Assembly: GCA_031289445.1 (NCBI GenBank)
Contig: JAITPL010000042.1
Location: 1 to 9,902 of the forward strand
Direction: 5' to 3'
DNA length: 9,902 nt
Source: Tannerella sp.
GTDB taxonomy: Bacteria > Bacteroidota > Bacteroidia > Bacteroidales > Tannerellaceae
Part shown: positions 1-6,853 of the stretch, piece by piece
Layout of the letters: each line of letters begins with the position of its first letter
Numbering within the stretch: the stretch's first letter is position 1
Position numbers and translations under genes: made by a program
The notes under the pieces: generated by a model
What the model was told of the DNA's origin: nothing
What the model saw: the letters and a program-made list of their open reading frames with translations, nothing else
Databases searched by the model: none

Positions 1-420
1 TCATCGCCACGCCTCAGGATGAATCACAACTTTCACGACAGGCTTGACGACCCGCTTAACCGCCTTATCAACGCTATTGAGCCTGATTCGTATCTGCGGC
101 CTCACCGGCATATAAATGCGGGCAAGACGGAGATATTTCTGCTGTTGAGAGGCAAAGCGGCGCTATTTCTGTTCGATGATGAAGGAAATATTACCGAACA
201 GGTCGTGCTCGACCCCTTATCGGGAGTTTACGGAGGCGAGATAGAGCCGGAGGTATGGCATACGCTGATAATACTTGAAACAGGCAGCGTCGTTTATGAG
301 GTAAAGACCGGGCCGTTTACTCCGCTTGCACCCGATGAATTTGCGTCGTGGAGTCCGGCGGTCGAAGACGTACCGGCGGCTCAAGAATATATGAACAAAT
401 TGAAATCAAAAATTGCATGA
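1..420 (+). CDS. WbuC family cupin-fold metalloprotein, 5' end cut off by window edge
   Basis: This is a small single-domain cupin. The first in-frame ATG is at 19, but reading back to base 1 stays open and gives SSPRLR directly before MNHNFH. From memory, an SPR-x-R-x-N-x-NFH segment followed by a DDP element is the conserved N-terminal part of WbuC-family cupins, so the gene probably starts before the window. Counting from the ATG at 19, the likely metal ligands are His29 and His31 (PHRH), Glu38 (TEIF) and His81 (VWHT), the usual cupin His/His/Glu/His set. WbuC was named from O-antigen clusters, but its biochemical activity is not known to me. The stop overlaps the start of the next gene by an ATGA, implying coupled translation with the HAD enzyme and a sugar-related job. 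Family call is firm; function is not. Confidence 0.85.
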   Translation, partial: SSPRLRMNHNFHDRLDDPLNRLINAIEPDSYLRPHRHINAGKTEIFLLLRGKAALFLFDDEGNITEQVVLDPLSGVYGGEIEPEVWHTLIILETGSVVYEVKTGPFTPLAPDEFASWSPAVEDVPAAQEYMNKLKSKIA

Positions 421-1148
421 ATGATATAAAAACAGCAATAGAGCGTTATCTGACGGCTACCAATCAGAAGAAACTATCGCTTCGCGCGGTACTTTTCGAC
501 ATGGACGGAGTGCTCTACGATTCAATGCCAAACCATGCTACGGCCTGGGTGCAGGTAACGGGTAAGTACGGTTTCCATGCTACGCGCGAAGAGGCGTATA
601 TGCACGAGGGACGCACAGGCGACGATACGATAAACATCCTCTCGGCAAGGGAAGGCATACATATCTCTCAAGAAGAGCGTTTGAAAATATATGCGGAGAA
701 AATACGGTTGTTCAATGCCTGTCCGCCGGTCAAGCCGATAGCAGGCAGCCGGGAGTTGCTCCGTCAAGTCATTGACAGCGGACTGTTTGCGATGCTTGTT
801 ACCGGCTCCGGCCAGCCATCGCTCTTAGACAATCTGAACAACGATTTTCCGGGAGTTTTCACTCGCGAAAGGATGGTAACATCGTATGACGTCAAGAAGG
901 GCAAACCCGACCCGGAGCCATATCTGACAGCGCTTGCCAAAGGCAGTTTGCAGACATTCGAGGCCATAGTAGTAGAAAATGCGCCCTTGGGAATACAGGC
1001 GGCCAAGGCGGCAGGATTATTTACCGTTGCAGTCAACACCGGCCCCCTACCCGACTCCGTACTCACGGATGCAGGCGCCGATTATCTGTTGCCCTCAATC
1101 GAAGCTCTATTAAAAGATAATTCAATAATCAACATTCAAAACGCATGA
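417..1148 (+). CDS. HAD-superfamily hydrolase, beta-phosphoglucomutase / sugar-phosphatase-like
   Basis: Predicted cytoplasmic enzyme of 243 residues that acts on a small phosphorylated substrate, probably a sugar phosphate, as a phosphatase or phosphomutase. HAD motif I is FDMDG, with Asp28 the nucleophile and Asp30 the acid/base. Motif II is Thr129 in VTGSG, motif III is Lys163 in KGKPDPEPY, and the metal-binding motif IV is VVENAPLG (Glu187-Asn188), where many relatives have Glu-Asp. A helical cap lies at about residues 35-105, placing it in the PGMB/hexitol-phosphatase-like branch. The start at 417 is chosen because its ATGA overlaps the cupin stop; an in-frame ATG at 348 would run far into the cupin gene and adds 23 residues unlike a HAD N-terminus. 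The next gene is a probable hexitol/hexose-phosphate dehydrogenase, so dephosphorylation of a related sugar phosphate is plausible but inferred. Confidence 0.88.
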   Translation: MNDIKTAIERYLTATNQKKLSLRAVLFDMDGVLYDSMPNHATAWVQVTGKYGFHATREEAYMHEGRTGDDTINILSAREGIHISQEERLKIYAEKIRLFNACPPVKPIAGSRELLRQVIDSGLFAMLVTGSGQPSLLDNLNNDFPGVFTRERMVTSYDVKKGKPDPEPYLTALAKGSLQTFEAIVVENAPLGIQAAKAAGLFTVAVNTGPLPDSVLTDAGADYLLPSIEALLKDNSIINIQNA

Positions 1149-1171
1149 AACCCGCATACAAAAAGCGGGTT
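1149..1171 (+). other. Intercistronic hairpin between HAD gene and dehydrogenase
   Basis: AACCCGC (1149-1155) and GCGGGTT (1165-1171) form a perfect 7-bp GC-rich stem with a 9-base A-rich loop, beginning directly after the HAD stop codon. No run of T follows the 3' arm, so it is not a classical intrinsic terminator. It may be a weak terminator, an RNA 3'-end stabiliser or a processing site that sets different expression of the genes on either side. The 42 bases that follow (1172-1213) are A/T-rich and contain a poor match to a Bacteroidetes -7 box (GACCTTTG, 1178-1185), so a separate promoter for the dehydrogenase is possible but weakly supported. Confidence 0.5.
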
Positions 1172-1213
1172 ACATACGACCTTTGAGAAAACAAACAAAT
1201 AAATTATATTCGT

Positions 1214-2473
1214 ATGAAAACCAAAGCAGTAAGATTACATGGAAAGAATGACCTCCGCATGGAGGAGTTCGAGTTGCCGGCACTGAAAGAAGACGAGATA
1301 CTTGCAAAAGTAATATGCGACAGCATCTGCATGTCGTCGTACAAGGCGACTCACGAGGCCGATATTCATAAGCGCGTACCTCGCGACGTGGCGCAAAATC
1401 CGGTTATTATCGGACACGAGTTTGCCGGCGAGCTGGTAGAGATAGGCCGCTACTGGCAGGATAAATTCAAGGTAGGAGACAAGTTCTCCATTCAGCCTGC
1501 ATTAAATTACGAGCAAGGCCCGCTTGGCGTACTCAGCGCTCCGGGTTATTCCTACCGATACGTTGGCGGAGATGCTACTTATGTGATTCTGCCTCGCGAG
1601 GTGATGGAACAGGATTGCCTGCTTCATTACGCGGGCAAAGGCTTCTATCCCTCGTCGCTTGCCGAACCTCTATCTTGCGTTATCGGAGCTATGCACGCCA
1701 ATTATCATACGGTTCAAGGCTCGTATATCCATCAAATGGAGATAAAGGACGGCGGCAACATGGCTATTCTGGCCGGCGTCGGCCCTATGGGTCTGGCGGC
1801 TATCAACTATGCCATTCACCGCACCGACCGCAAGCCGCGTCTGATAATTGTAACCGACATAGACCAGTCGAGGCTGGACCGCGCGGAGTCGCTATACAGT
1901 CCTGCAGAAGCAGCCCGGAACGGCATTGAGCTGAAATATGTCAACACAGGCAAAACCGACAATCCTGTTGCCGAGCTTAATGCCTTGAGCGGCGGCAAAG
2001 GTTACGACGACGTGTTCGTTTTTGCCCCGGTAGCGCCTATTATAGAACAGGCTGATGCTATTCTTGCCATCGACGGCTGTCTGAATTTCTTTGCCGGCCC
2101 TGCAAAGACCGATTTCAAAGCGACTTTCAATTTCTATAACGTGCATTATGCAAGAACGCACATTGTAGGGACAAGCGGCGGTAATACCGACGACATGCGC
2201 GAAGCGCTCGACATGATGAACGGTGGATTGGACCCGGCAGGATTAATCACGCATATAGGCGGTCTCAACGCAGTTATCGACACAACGATAAATCTGCCAA
2301 GCATTCCGGGTGGCAAGAAGCTCATTTACACACATATAGATCTGCCTTTGACGCCAATATCCGAGTTTGGCCTCAAAGGACAGACCGACCCTTTCTTTGC
2401 TGAACTTCACAGACTTTGCGAAGCGCACAACGGACTGTGGAACGTCGAAGCCGAAAGCTATTTGCTTCAATAA
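1214..2473 (+). CDS. Zinc-dependent MDR dehydrogenase, L-sorbose-1-phosphate reductase (SorE/YggP)-like
   Basis: Medium-chain dehydrogenase/reductase of 419 residues, longer than the usual 340-350 for this superfamily. The catalytic-zinc site is visible as Cys39 (SICMSS), His68-Glu69 (GHEF) and Glu151 (LAEPLSC). The four-cysteine structural zinc lobe of classical alcohol dehydrogenases is absent. The Rossmann motif is GVGPMG (188-193), with Asp215 (VTDID) at the end of the next strand, favouring NAD over NADP. The FFAGP (292-296), NFYNVHYA (306-313) and GTSGGNTDDM (319-328) segments resemble what I recall of SorE/YggP, which reduces L-sorbose 1-phosphate to glucitol 6-phosphate. Substrate is therefore probably a hexulose/hexitol phosphate, but this is by similarity only. 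The ATG at 1214 follows an A/T-rich leader without Shine-Dalgarno sequence. The last 7 bases overlap the end of the convergent lipoprotein gene. Confidence 0.85.
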   Translation: MKTKAVRLHGKNDLRMEEFELPALKEDEILAKVICDSICMSSYKATHEADIHKRVPRDVAQNPVIIGHEFAGELVEIGRYWQDKFKVGDKFSIQPALNYEQGPLGVLSAPGYSYRYVGGDATYVILPREVMEQDCLLHYAGKGFYPSSLAEPLSCVIGAMHANYHTVQGSYIHQMEIKDGGNMAILAGVGPMGLAAINYAIHRTDRKPRLIIVTDIDQSRLDRAESLYSPAEAARNGIELKYVNTGKTDNPVAELNALSGGKGYDDVFVFAPVAPIIEQADAILAIDGCLNFFAGPAKTDFKATFNFYNVHYARTHIVGTSGGNTDDMREALDMMNGGLDPAGLITHIGGLNAVIDTTINLPSIPGGKKLIYTHIDLPLTPISEFGLKGQTDPFFAELHRLCEAHNGLWNVEAESYLLQ

Positions 2474-3264
2474 CCTTCGGAAGTCAAGGAAAAAGAATAG
2501 ACGCTTAAATCGACTGAGGATCTTTTCCACGTAATCTCCGTGTCGTTTATTTCCGAGACATAGTTTATGCGCAGAGTAAATGTTGAAGAGTTCGGGTTGT
2601 ATGCGCCTGTATTTTCCAAACGCGATTTCTCGCTGTTGGCAGCATCTGTCAGAAAATTACCGACATGATAAGCGTTCAGGTAGGACGTTTCGACCGCCGA
2701 CTTTGTGCCTTCAATCTTGACAGTAGCGCGGAGGAATACGTCATAGTAGCGCAAACCCGACTCTACAGTGGGCGTCGTGGAATAATCGTAAGACAACTCC
2801 CAGTCGAGGCGTGCGTCGGGGGCCTGCAGGGCGCTGTGCTGTAGAAACAGATAGCCGGGAACGTATGAGATACCGTTCTGCGCGTATCCGCTAATCAACG
2901 GCGTTTCATCAGGCAAAACCGTAGATGTATCCGAGCGGTACGGCGTAAAAGGATAGTTGTCAATCTCCTCGCATTCCATAAGCGTGACGGTCGAATATCC
3001 GTTTGCCATAACCATGGCGGCGGAGTTTTCGGGTAAATCGCCTTGATATTTGTAGGAGATGAAATAGCATCTGGCGTCTTCCATAATAGTATTCATGCTG
3101 GCGCTATAAACGTTGCCTATACTGCTGATAAACACAGGGTTAAAGTTCTTGCCGCCATACGCACTGAAAACGCCTATGGCTTGTCCCGACGTCTCATTGC
3201 TTCCTTCGAGGCAGGAAGTCAAACAGATAATGCTGAAAAGCATTGAAAAGAAAAATTTCTTCAT
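2467..3264 (-). CDS. Secreted lipoprotein, possibly NigD-like
   Basis: Protein of 265 residues with a clear lipoprotein signal peptide: MKKFFF start, hydrophobic stretch to residue 15, and lipobox LTSC with acylated Cys18. The residues after Cys18 (LEGSNET) are polar, with no strong export block visible, so membrane side and leaflet cannot be decided. The mature part is rich in Ser, Thr, Tyr and short hydrophobic alternations, suggesting an all-beta protein. Its shape (about 250 residues, two beta-type halves, Bacteroidales context) resembles NigD-like lipoproteins, which I offer as the best guess; no catalytic motif is visible. It lies 38 bases downstream of the beta-barrel/anti-sigma gene on the same strand, with no promoter-like sequence seen between them, so it is probably the last gene of the sigma-factor operon. 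Its stop lies inside the end of the convergent dehydrogenase gene. Confidence 0.75.
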   Translation of the reverse strand: MKKFFFSMLFSIICLTSCLEGSNETSGQAIGVFSAYGGKNFNPVFISSIGNVYSASMNTIMEDARCYFISYKYQGDLPENSAAMVMANGYSTVTLMECEEIDNYPFTPYRSDTSTVLPDETPLISGYAQNGISYVPGYLFLQHSALQAPDARLDWELSYDYSTTPTVESGLRYYDVFLRATVKIEGTKSAVETSYLNAYHVGNFLTDAANSEKSRLENTGAYNPNSSTFTLRINYVSEINDTEITWKRSSVDLSVYSFSLTSEGY

Positions 3265-3302
3265 TTTGAATTGAATATTAATTAGTTAGTATTTTATTTT
3301 CA

Positions 3303-4727
3303 TTAAAAGCCGAATCGTATTCCCGCCTGCAAAGATAGACAAAAGGGTTTATCCGACCGGATAGTTTTGATATTACTGTTATAATCAAGATAGTACGAAG
3401 CGCCTGCTTCGGCATAGGCATTCAGGAAACGCCACAGCGGATAGCTTACTCCAAGCCGGCTGTTAACCGACCATAGCGGCTGACTGATGCGAATGTTATC
3501 GCGTTCGGTGATGCTAAAATCGGGATTGGCGGGTTGCCGTTCCGTCCTGACGAGCGCTCCTGCAATATTAAGCTCGCACATACCGCCTGCCGATGCGTAA
3601 AACCTCATGCGTCTCCAGTCGCCAATCCTGTAAGCGGCCGACAAGGGAAGGCCGATGAAGTGAAGGTTTTGCTTCCATTCCTTCGTTAACGATGCATTCA
3701 AACCGTCTTCCCACTCAGAGCGTAAAAGCGTGTAAACAAGTCCGCTTTGCAGCGTCCAGCGTTCACTTAAATAGTAACTGAAACCCAAGCCTGCCGAGAT
3801 AGGCATCTTATGGTCGGCTACGCCCGAAGGCATTTCAATTTCATTTGTTCTCGCGCGTACGGACGGGATCTTAGGGCCATAAGAATAGCTCGGATATACG
3901 TCCTTGTCATTACTGATAAAAACTTCGCCATCCGCAGGCCAGCTTCCGTAGTCGAGCGCTCCGAATGATGATGAACTTACTCCATATCCTCCGCCACCCA
4001 TTCCTATACCCCAACGGCGGGGCTTGACTACATCTGCAGCTGCATCTGCGGTTTCGGCCTTGGCGGCGGCGACAACTGCGGCGACAAGTCCTATATCATC
4101 CGTTAGCGAAGCATTAATGCCGGATTTGTTTCTATCTTTTATCTCTCTGCCGGATTTGTTTCCGTTTTTTATCTCTCCGTCAGGTTTGTTTCCGATTGCA
4201 GACATATTTTCAATTGCTTGCTTTAGGTCGGGCGCCGGAACGCTGAGAGCAACGGCGTTCTTTGCTTCTATCTTCCTGTTATATATGTTGTTGATTATGC
4301 GAGAGATAGCTGATGTTTCTGCATCTTCTTCAATAGGCTGACCGACGTATTCGCCGACCTTGGGACTTGCTTTGTCTATGACTGTAGCCTGTACGGTTTT
4401 CAGCTCGTCTGCGGTTTTCAATTCGTCTCCATAAGCGGAAGGCATCTCAATCGCAGTAGTTTCGGGCTTTGCTATCTCTGTCTCGACTTTAGCTGTCCGG
4501 TCTGTGGAATTATTGTCCGGCTGCATGAAGAAGAGCGTACCGATAACAAGCGCGGCCACGGCTGCCGCCGCAGTGTAAGCATACTTGCGGTAAGGATGGA
4601 AGGCAACGACCTTGCCGCCCGCCAACCTTGCCTCTATCTTTTTCCAATTGTCAGGCTCTACATCTACCTCAAAATCAATCAGTTTTGAGCGTATGATTTT
4701 TTCCCATATATCTTGTTCTTCTTTCAT
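3303..4727 (-). CDS. Anti-sigma-like transmembrane protein with C-terminal outer-membrane-type beta-barrel domain
   Basis: Protein of 474 residues in three parts. Residues 1-47 are charged and amphipathic (DIWEKIIRSK, EPDNWKKIEARL), like the cytoplasmic sigma-binding segment found in Bacteroidales proteins of this type. Residues about 49-68 form a single alanine-rich membrane helix preceded by Arg/Lys. Residues 70-235 are a low-complexity, probably disordered periplasmic linker with short internal repeats. Residues about 238-474 show alternating hydrophobic beta strands and end in GIRFGF with a terminal Phe, as in small outer-membrane barrels (PorT/OmpW-like size). Its ATG directly follows the sigma stop (TAAATG), implying coupled synthesis. 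I infer it anchors and inhibits the sigma factor and senses the envelope. No signal peptide is present, so a true outer-membrane location for the barrel domain is puzzling; a periplasmic beta-sandwich fold is the alternative. Confidence 0.8.
   Translation of the reverse strand: MKEEQDIWEKIIRSKLIDFEVDVEPDNWKKIEARLAGGKVVAFHPYRKYAYTAAAAVAALVIGTLFFMQPDNNSTDRTAKVETEIAKPETTAIEMPSAYGDELKTADELKTVQATVIDKASPKVGEYVGQPIEEDAETSAISRIINNIYNRKIEAKNAVALSVPAPDLKQAIENMSAIGNKPDGEIKNGNKSGREIKDRNKSGINASLTDDIGLVAAVVAAAKAETADAAADVVKPRRWGIGMGGGGYGVSSSSFGALDYGSWPADGEVFISNDKDVYPSYSYGPKIPSVRARTNEIEMPSGVADHKMPISAGLGFSYYLSERWTLQSGLVYTLLRSEWEDGLNASLTKEWKQNLHFIGLPLSAAYRIGDWRRMRFYASAGGMCELNIAGALVRTERQPANPDFSITERDNIRISQPLWSVNSRLGVSYPLWRFLNAYAEAGASYYLDYNSNIKTIRSDKPFCLSLQAGIRFGF
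4119..4200 (-). repeat. Tandem 30-bp repeats inside the anti-sigma/beta-barrel gene
   Basis: Two adjacent 30-base units, 4119-4148 and 4149-4178, differ at only a few positions, and a degenerate third partial unit runs to about 4200. They encode a roughly 10-residue repeat of the form GNKxxGEIKx at about residues 179-203, within the hydrophilic linker between membrane helix and beta domain. The unit is a whole number of codons, so copy-number change would lengthen or shorten the linker without breaking the frame. A shorter repeated DELKTA/DELKTV segment occurs at residues 101-111 of the same linker. Confidence 0.75.
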
Positions 4728-5270
4728 TTACAATTCGTTTAATCGTTTGACAATCATGTTTTGAAGCATCTTGCGTGCACGCATGTACTGCGTCCGGGAA
4801 GTACTCTCCGTAATGCCGAGTCGTTGAGCTATATCCTTATGCGACAACTCCTCTATGGCATAGAGATTGAAGACTGTCCTGAAACCGTCGGGCAAGGCCC
4901 TCACACATTCCATTACCGCTTCGGGCGATATCTGCTCGTCCAGGGCTTCATCTTCGACATCCGGCGAATCACATTCGGTGATATCAATTGCATTTCTCAA
5001 CGCATCCGCATGACGCAAGTGTTCCAAAGCACAATTTATAAAAATCCTTCGCACCCAACCGTCAAATGAACCTTCGCCCTTATACTTGCTTATGTTGGCA
5101 AACACTTTGATAAAGCCTTCCTGCAATAAGTCGCGTGCATCTTCCGTATCGTTAACATATCGAAAACACACAGCCATCATACTGCGAGAGTACTTCTCAT
5201 ACAAAGCCTTTTGAGCTTTTCTGTCGCCATTAACGCAACCACTAATAAGTAGCCTTTCGTCCATTGCCAT
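4728..5270 (-). CDS. ECF-type RNA polymerase sigma factor (sigma-70 family)
   Basis: Predicted 180-residue ECF sigma factor. Region 2 spans about residues 20-85, with the core-binding helix DARDLLQEGFIKVF (44-57) and the promoter-melting part GSFDGWVRRIFIN (67-79). An acidic linker follows at 96-115. Region 4 is at about 122-172, with the helix-turn-helix ELSHKDIAQRLGITESTSRT (141-160) for -35 recognition. I chose the ATG at 5270; an ATG two codons on at 5264 is equally good. The more upstream in-frame ATG at 5313-5315 lies inside a palindrome that looks like the gene's own promoter, and the 15 residues it would add (QRLTKSC...) do not resemble a sigma N-terminus. The stop directly abuts the start of the anti-sigma-like gene, the usual arrangement for a sigma with its regulator. 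The promoter suggests autoregulation. Confidence 0.93.
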   Translation of the reverse strand: MAMDERLLISGCVNGDRKAQKALYEKYSRSMMAVCFRYVNDTEDARDLLQEGFIKVFANISKYKGEGSFDGWVRRIFINCALEHLRHADALRNAIDITECDSPDVEDEALDEQISPEAVMECVRALPDGFRTVFNLYAIEELSHKDIAQRLGITESTSRTQYMRARKMLQNMIVKRLNEL

Positions 5271-5281
5271 CGTTGAGTTCT

Positions 5282-5315
5282 CTAATATGATGCAACTTTT
5301 CGTCAAACGTTGCAT
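5282..5315 (-). promoter_or_regulatory. Probable autoregulated ECF sigma promoter with imperfect palindrome
   Basis: Bases 5290-5315 form an imperfect inverted repeat with 11-base arms matching at 10 positions and a 4-base centre (outer arms ATGCAAC and GTTGCAT). Read on the - strand it is GCAACGTTT, a 15-base gap, then GCATC followed by ATATTAG. This agrees with GCAAC / GCATC -35 and -10 elements that I recall upstream of many Bacteroidetes ECF sigma genes. It lies between the folK stop (5325) and the sigma start (5270), leaving a leader of roughly 10 bases. The reading as promoter rather than operator or mRNA hairpin is inference. Confidence 0.6.
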
Positions 5316-5324
5316 GAAAATTGA

Positions 5325-5798
5325 TTATTTTTTTTCTAATTCGCCTACAGTCTTCAAAATTTCAGCTATCGACTTGCCGAGCAGAGGATGGATAAGGTCG
5401 GGAGCGATTTCGGCAAGAGGCTGCAGGACAAAGAGGCGACAATGCAACAGGGGGTGAGGAATAACGAGCGCGGACGAATGCATGACCATATCGTCGTAGA
5501 GAAGTATGTCGATGTCGATAATGCGATCGTGATACACGCCATCTGTTGACTTGCCGGTGCGTCCCATATCGCGCTCGATCTGCCGAGTGCAACTCAACAA
5601 ATCTTCGGGCGTCAAACCGGTACTAATCCCAAGAGCTGCATTTATAAACGATTCTTTTGACTCAAAACCCCAAGGCGACGTCTCATAAAACCCCGAAACG
5701 GCAAGCGCCTCCCCTGCCCTCTCGGCAATGAGACCGATTGCGCGGGAAATATTTCCACGTTTATCGCCCAGATTGGAACCAAGCCCCAGATAAATCAT
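5325..5798 (-). CDS. folK: 2-amino-4-hydroxy-6-hydroxymethyldihydropteridine pyrophosphokinase (HPPK)
   Basis: Cytosolic folate-pathway enzyme that transfers pyrophosphate from ATP to 6-hydroxymethyl-7,8-dihydropterin, giving the substrate of dihydropteroate synthase. The 157-residue length matches the single-domain family. The N-terminal LGSNLGD (residues 6-12), the pterin-pocket loop ETSPWGF (39-45) and the signature [13 protein letters not shown] (91-103) are all present. Asp95 and Asp97 are the magnesium ligands and Arg92 the conserved arginine, at the same numbering as in the E. coli enzyme. [17 protein letters not shown] (112-128) is the usual C-terminal block. The ATG overlaps the queA stop by ATGA, so it is translationally coupled as the last gene of the ftsX-folK operon. 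The final codons contain a run of eight A (ELEKK end), a possible slippage tract. Confidence 0.97.
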   Translation of the reverse strand: MIYLGLGSNLGDKRGNISRAIGLIAERAGEALAVSGFYETSPWGFESKESFINAALGISTGLTPEDLLSCTRQIERDMGRTGKSTDGVYHDRIIDIDILLYDDMVMHSSALVIPHPLLHCRLFVLQPLAEIAPDLIHPLLGKSIAEILKTVGELEKK

Positions 5799-6844
5799 AT
5801 TATCAGCATGGCGTCGCCGTAAGCGCAGAAGTGGTATTTTTCCTTGATGGCGACATTATAGGCCTCCATTACCAAGTCGTAGCCTCCGAAAGTCGCCGCC
5901 AGCATCAACAGCGATGACAGAGAAGTATGAAAATTGGTTATGAAGGCATTGGCGATGCTGAACTCGTAAGGATCGAAGATGAACTTGTTAGTCCAGCCGA
6001 CGTATTCCTTGAGGTGTCCGTCGGTGCTTACTGATGATTCGATGGCACGCATGACGGTCGAGCCGACGGCGCATATCCTGCGCTTCTTATCTATAGCGTC
6101 GTTGACGACCTTGGCCGCATCGGCGGTAACGCGCATCTGCTCCGAATCCATCTTGTGTTTCGACAGGTCTTCGACGTCTATCTCGCGATAGTTGCCCAAG
6201 CCCGAATGAATGGTAACATACTCGAACTTGCAATCCTTGATTTCCAAGCGTTTCATCAACTCGCGGCTAAAGTGCAAACCCGCTGCCGGAGCGACAACCG
6301 CCCCTTCTTCGGTTGCGAAAATAGTCTGATAGCGAACAACGTCGTCGGGCGTAGGCTCGCGTTCAATATATTTGGGCAGAGGCGTACTGCCCATGCCGTA
6401 AAGTATCTTCTTGAACTTCTCATGCGTTCCGTCGAAGAGGAAACGCAACGTCCGACCGCGAGACGTAGTGTTGTCAATCACCTCGGCCACAAGCGAATCG
6501 TTAGGGCCGAAATAGATTTTGTTGCCTATGCGGATTTTGCGTGCCGGATCGACAAGCACGTCCCAGAGGCGCATATCGGGATTAAGCTCGCGCAAGAGAA
6601 AGACCTCGATGCGTGCACCGGTTTTCTCTTTGTTGCCGTAGAGACGCGCAGGAAAAACCTTAGTGTTATTCATTATAAAAACGTCACCCTTACCGAAATA
6701 CTTTATTATGTCCTTGAACACTTTGTGCTCAATCTTACCCTTCTCGCGATTGAGTACCATCAGTCGCGATTCGTCGCGAAACCGCGCCGGCTCTTGGGCT
6801 ATCAACTCGGGAGGCAGTATAAATTTAAATTTTGACAGTTTCAT
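5795..6844 (-). CDS. queA: S-adenosylmethionine:tRNA ribosyltransferase-isomerase (queuosine biosynthesis)
   Basis: QueA transfers and isomerises the ribosyl part of S-adenosylmethionine onto 7-aminomethyl-7-deazaguanine already in position 34 of tRNAs for Asn, Asp, His and Tyr, forming epoxyqueuosine. The 349-residue length matches the family (about 340-360). Recognisable blocks are [13 protein letters not shown] (8-20), [11 protein letters not shown] (58-68), the active-site region [13 protein letters not shown] (181-193), TIHSGLG (211-217), and the C-terminal block [20 protein letters not shown] (304-323) ending YGDAMLI. The gene starts 9 bases after truB and overlaps folK by 4 bases, so it belongs to the housekeeping operon beside another tRNA-modification gene. 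No key residue appears to be missing. Confidence 0.97.
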   Translation of the reverse strand: MKLSKFKFILPPELIAQEPARFRDESRLMVLNREKGKIEHKVFKDIIKYFGKGDVFIMNNTKVFPARLYGNKEKTGARIEVFLLRELNPDMRLWDVLVDPARKIRIGNKIYFGPNDSLVAEVIDNTTSRGRTLRFLFDGTHEKFKKILYGMGSTPLPKYIEREPTPDDVVRYQTIFATEEGAVVAPAAGLHFSRELMKRLEIKDCKFEYVTIHSGLGNYREIDVEDLSKHKMDSEQMRVTADAAKVVNDAIDKKRRICAVGSTVMRAIESSVSTDGHLKEYVGWTNKFIFDPYEFSIANAFITNFHTSLSSLLMLAATFGGYDLVMEAYNVAIKEKYHFCAYGDAMLII

Positions 6845-6853
6845 ATATGTATA

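Noticed and set aside
348..416. Upstream ATG extending the HAD protein by 23 residues
   Set aside because: The extension lies inside the cupin gene, is Arg/Gly-rich and unlike HAD N-termini, while the ATG at 417 has a typical ATGA overlap.
4024..4341. 105-codon hydrophobic open frame on the + strand
   Set aside because: It is the antisense of the low-complexity linker of the barrel protein; its apparent hydrophobicity follows from complementing Lys/Asp/Glu-rich codons.
5271..5315. Longer sigma factor starting at the ATG at 5315
   Set aside because: That ATG is inside the likely promoter palindrome and the added 15 residues do not fit an ECF sigma N-terminus.
6155..6835. 226-codon open frame on the + strand opposite queA
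   Set aside because: It is fully antisense to a clear queA gene, resembles no family and has the composition of a shadow frame.
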